A stretch of 64,000 nt of DNA. It comes from Bacillus sp. 03113. Its GTDB lineage: Bacteria > Bacillota > Bacilli > Bacillales > Cytobacillaceae. The stretch lies in assembly GCF_006546985.1 (NCBI RefSeq), contig NZ_VATK01000001.1, positions 372,001-436,000 of the forward strand, read 5' to 3'. The notes below the pieces were generated by a model that was given only the letters and a program-made list of their open reading frames with translations, was not told the DNA's origin and did no database searches. A program made the translations under genes and the position numbers. The number at the start of each line of letters is the position of its first letter. The first letter of the stretch is position 1. Positions 62,214 to 64,000 of this stretch are shown here, piece after piece.

Positions 62214-62521
62214 GTTCAGAATGTAAAGATCAGGGTATTTGCTGTAGCCCTTTTTTATTTTGTTAACAGTGGGAGTAGTCAACTATCCATATCAATAACG
62301 CAATTAAAATGTATATTTCGCGTCATTTTTTTTAAAAGATATTTTGAATTATGAAAGAAGATGGTATTTATATGGATGTACGTCCTTGACCGTGTACCCC
62401 TTATCCAGACATTGCAGTTCTTATTCCCCATGGGAAAAGTCTTGTAATTTAGTTAACAATAGATGCTATGCAGGAAAAATTCAGAACAATGGCGAATTTT
62501 CTTGTAGAAGGAGATGATAAA
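62214..62521. other. Intergenic region without recognised features
   Basis: About 300 bp, AT-rich. Apart from the ribosome-binding site GAAGGAGA (62507-62514) for the NERD gene, I see no gene, repeat or confident promoter. Confidence 0.5.
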
Positions 62522-63484
62522 TTGATTGTAAAAAAGCTAGAAATACCTTTACACGTGAAAAAGCTGGAAACTTTGTTGAAAAGATTACCTGAACAACATC
62601 TAAACTATCAAGTTGTAAAAGATCATTTAGCAAGGCAGATAGCCGGTTACAATGGAGAAAAGGATTTGGGCTATTATTTGAATTTTCTACCTGATGAAAA
62701 ATACTTTATTTTCCATGATCTCAGGCTTTTCAATGGCAAGAATTTTTTTCAGATGGATATTCAAATCCTTTCTCCACGGTTTATTTTAATTCTTGAGGTA
62801 AAAAATATATCTGGTATTCTATTATTTGATTCCAATTTTGATCAGCTTATTCGAACGATTAATGAGAAAGATGAGAGATTTAAGAATCCGATATTGCAAG
62901 TGAAACAACATCAACGACAATTGAAAGATTGGTTGATTACTCACAAGATACCGAGTGTTCCTATCGAGGCGCTTGTTGTCATTCAAAATCCTCGCACGAT
63001 CCTTAAAGCTACTTCAAATCATCCAGCTATTTCTCAGAAAGTTATTCACAGTGAAAATCTTCAAACAAGAATAAGTACCTTTGAAAATCGCTATCCAAAT
63101 GAAGTACTAACTGATAAAGAAATCCGTAAACTCACCCGTCTATTAATGAAAAAACATACCCCGAATGATCCAAATATACTTCAACAATACAACATTTCAG
63201 AAAAGGAACTACTAAAAGGTGTACATTGCCCAAAATGCTCCTCTCTCCCAATGAAGAAAATCCATGGGAAATGGCTTTGTCCGGTTTGTCAGCACACATC
63301 AAATAATGCTCATATCCCAGCATTAAAGGACTATTGCTTCCTAATTTCCTCTTCGATAACTAACAAAGACGCGCGAGATTTTTTGCAGGTAGCATCAGGT
63401 TCAGTTGTAAAAAGAATCTTTCATTCAATGAACCTTCAATACGAGGGGGAATTAAAGACTAGAAAATACTTTCTTACTTTTTAA
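62522..63484 (+). CDS. NERD (nuclease-related) domain protein with C-terminal zinc ribbon
   Basis: 320 residues. The NERD domain (about 40-150) has the nuclease-like core FFQMDIQILSPRFILILEVKN (D ... ExK). The C-terminal part has CPKC ... CPVC (about 240-262), a zinc ribbon. Start is TTG 62522, 8 nt after AAGGAG, giving IVKKLEIPLHVKKLE, a family-typical N-terminus; an upstream in-frame ATG at 62468 lacks a ribosome-binding site. Function unknown; DNA-processing suspected for the family. Confidence 0.87.
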   Translation: MIVKKLEIPLHVKKLETLLKRLPEQHLNYQVVKDHLARQIAGYNGEKDLGYYLNFLPDEKYFIFHDLRLFNGKNFFQMDIQILSPRFILILEVKNISGILLFDSNFDQLIRTINEKDERFKNPILQVKQHQRQLKDWLITHKIPSVPIEALVVIQNPRTILKATSNHPAISQKVIHSENLQTRISTFENRYPNEVLTDKEIRKLTRLLMKKHTPNDPNILQQYNISEKELLKGVHCPKCSSLPMKKIHGKWLCPVCQHTSNNAHIPALKDYCFLISSSITNKDARDFLQVASGSVVKRIFHSMNLQYEGELKTRKYFLTF

Positions 63485-63504
63485 GAAGTATGCAAAAATG
63501 GGGT

Positions 63505-63619
63505 TTCGCCGATAAATTTTGATTTTCGCCGAAAAAATGTTCAAATTCGCCGATAAATTAAATATTTCGCCGATAAACCCCAAGATTTCGCCGATAAAAC
63601 GCTAAATTTCGCCGATAAA
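63505..63619. repeat. Iteron-like array: six copies of TTCGCCGATAAA
   Basis: Units start at 63505, 63525, 63546, 63566, 63587 and 63608, so the period alternates 20 and 21 bp. Five units are identical 12-mers and one has GAAAAA. The 8-9 bp between units are A/T-rich and not conserved. The array fills the gap between convergent genes almost exactly. Even spacing of two helical turns suggests protein binding on one face of DNA. Confidence 0.85.
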
Positions 63620-63620
63620 C

Positions 63621-64000
63621 TTAAGATAGCACTTTACGCTGCTCATTTATCCAAAACCATACTCCGCCGAATGCAATAATTATAGCCAACGCACTAAAGG
63701 CAATGGCATAACTATGAAAGGTATCGACCAGAATTCCAAAAATAGCAGGTGCAAGCACGATCGCAAACTGGTTTAACGTTAATGCTAAGCTAACAGTCAA
63801 TCCGATAAAGCGTGGATCAGATTTCTCGGAAACTAAGACAATAAATAAACTATACCACCCGATTCCTAAAAAACCGAGCCAAAAACAAGAAACAGTAAGT
63901 AGCCAAAAAGGCATGTAAGAGAGGAAAAAACTCATACATAATACAACGAATACAGTCATCCAAATCGTAATTTGCAGGGGCGTAGCACGATTCCCTTTAA
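63621..64000 (-). CDS. MFS transporter (partial, N-terminus beyond right edge)
   Basis: The last about 126 residues of a major facilitator. Four hydrophobic helices are visible, with the conserved SEKSDPRFIGLTVSLALTLNQ segment. The frame continues to the right edge (KGNRATPLQITIW), so the gene extends beyond the window. Substrate unknown. Confidence 0.82.
   Translation of the reverse strand, partial: KGNRATPLQITIWMTVFVVLCMSFFLSYMPFWLLTVSCFWLGFLGIGWYSLFIVLVSEKSDPRFIGLTVSLALTLNQFAIVLAPAIFGILVDTFHSYAIAFSALAIIIAFGGVWFWINEQRKVLS

Larger units (their letters stand above)
61615..62228 (+). repeat. Right copy of cwlJ direct duplication
   Basis: Partner of 58196-58825. The two copies bracket about 2.8 kb carrying the CMD, MFS and XRE genes. 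Confidence 0.9.

Noticed and set aside
63505-63619. Possible CRISPR array
   Set aside because: Repeat unit is only 12 bp, spacers 8-9 bp, and no cas genes are near. Period of two helical turns fits protein-binding iterons better.

Overview
The window is chromosomal DNA of a low-GC, endospore-forming member of the Bacillaceae. The evidence is a GerA-type germinant-receptor operon, two copies of the spore cortex hydrolase gene cwlJ, a SAM-I (S-box) riboswitch, PadR/HAAS and HxlR regulators, strong AGGAGG-like ribosome-binding sites, frequent TTG starts, and dispersed intergenic repeats typical of Bacillus relatives. Genus and species cannot be fixed from the sequence. No tRNA, rRNA, CRISPR array, transposase or phage module was seen.

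Layout. 1-2075: a LacY-like oligosaccharide:proton symporter (cut by the left edge) behind a LacI-family repressor, with promoter, operator and cre-like sites between them. 2517-7804: spore germination operon A-C-B-B with a tandem pair of B subunits. 8541-26061: a large carbohydrate and glycerophosphodiester region. A 1.3 kb block (DUF1835 gene, structured RNA, glycerophosphodiesterase gene) occurs twice in direct orientation and brackets an alpha-galactoside cassette (two permeases, binding protein, YesL-like protein, GH36 alpha-galactosidase). Each copy of the block keeps a different intact gene. The right copy leads into a Ugp-like operon: diesterase, binding protein, two permeases, sugar isomerase/epimerase-like protein, Gfo/Idh/MocA dehydrogenase, HAD phosphatase, GlpP antiterminator, UgpC/MsmX-type ATPase. 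26092-29645: an FbpA-like small protein, a SAM riboswitch pointing away from cysK, cysK, a third copy of the structured RNA, and an argininosuccinate-lyase-like enzyme.

29653-45791 is mostly ordinary chromosomal housekeeping and accessory content: DJ-1 protein, DUF418 protein, a two-component system, HxlR and GNAT proteins, a dienelactone hydrolase-like protein, YmaF, a LysR/permease divergent pair, the transglutaminase / alpha-E / circularly permuted ATP-grasp trio, and an AGCS amino-acid symporter. 45917-58112 holds an ECF sigma/anti-sigma pair, two ABC exporters (one with its own TetR and strong operators), an FkbM methyltransferase, an oxidoreductase, a PadR-HAAS pair, VanW, and a TrmB regulator divergent from a TauE/SafE permease. 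58196-62228 is a second example of the duplication pattern: two near-identical cwlJ copies bracket a cassette of an MFS transporter (frameshifted), a carboxymuconolactone-decarboxylase-like protein and an XRE/MmyB regulator. The right end has a NERD-domain protein, an iteron-like array with a period of about 20.5 bp, and a partial MFS gene.

How it fits together. The alpha-galactoside importer has no ATPase of its own; the UgpC/MsmX-type ATPase at 24964 could serve both importers. GlpP, encoded in the Ugp-like operon, is a known leader-RNA antiterminator, and a terminator-like structured RNA lies 128 nt upstream of the first gene of that operon. The observation judged most worth pursuing is this RNA element, with three copies and compensatory base changes in its stems. 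Next are the two cassettes flanked by duplicated host genes, the orphan SAM riboswitch, and the iteron-like array.
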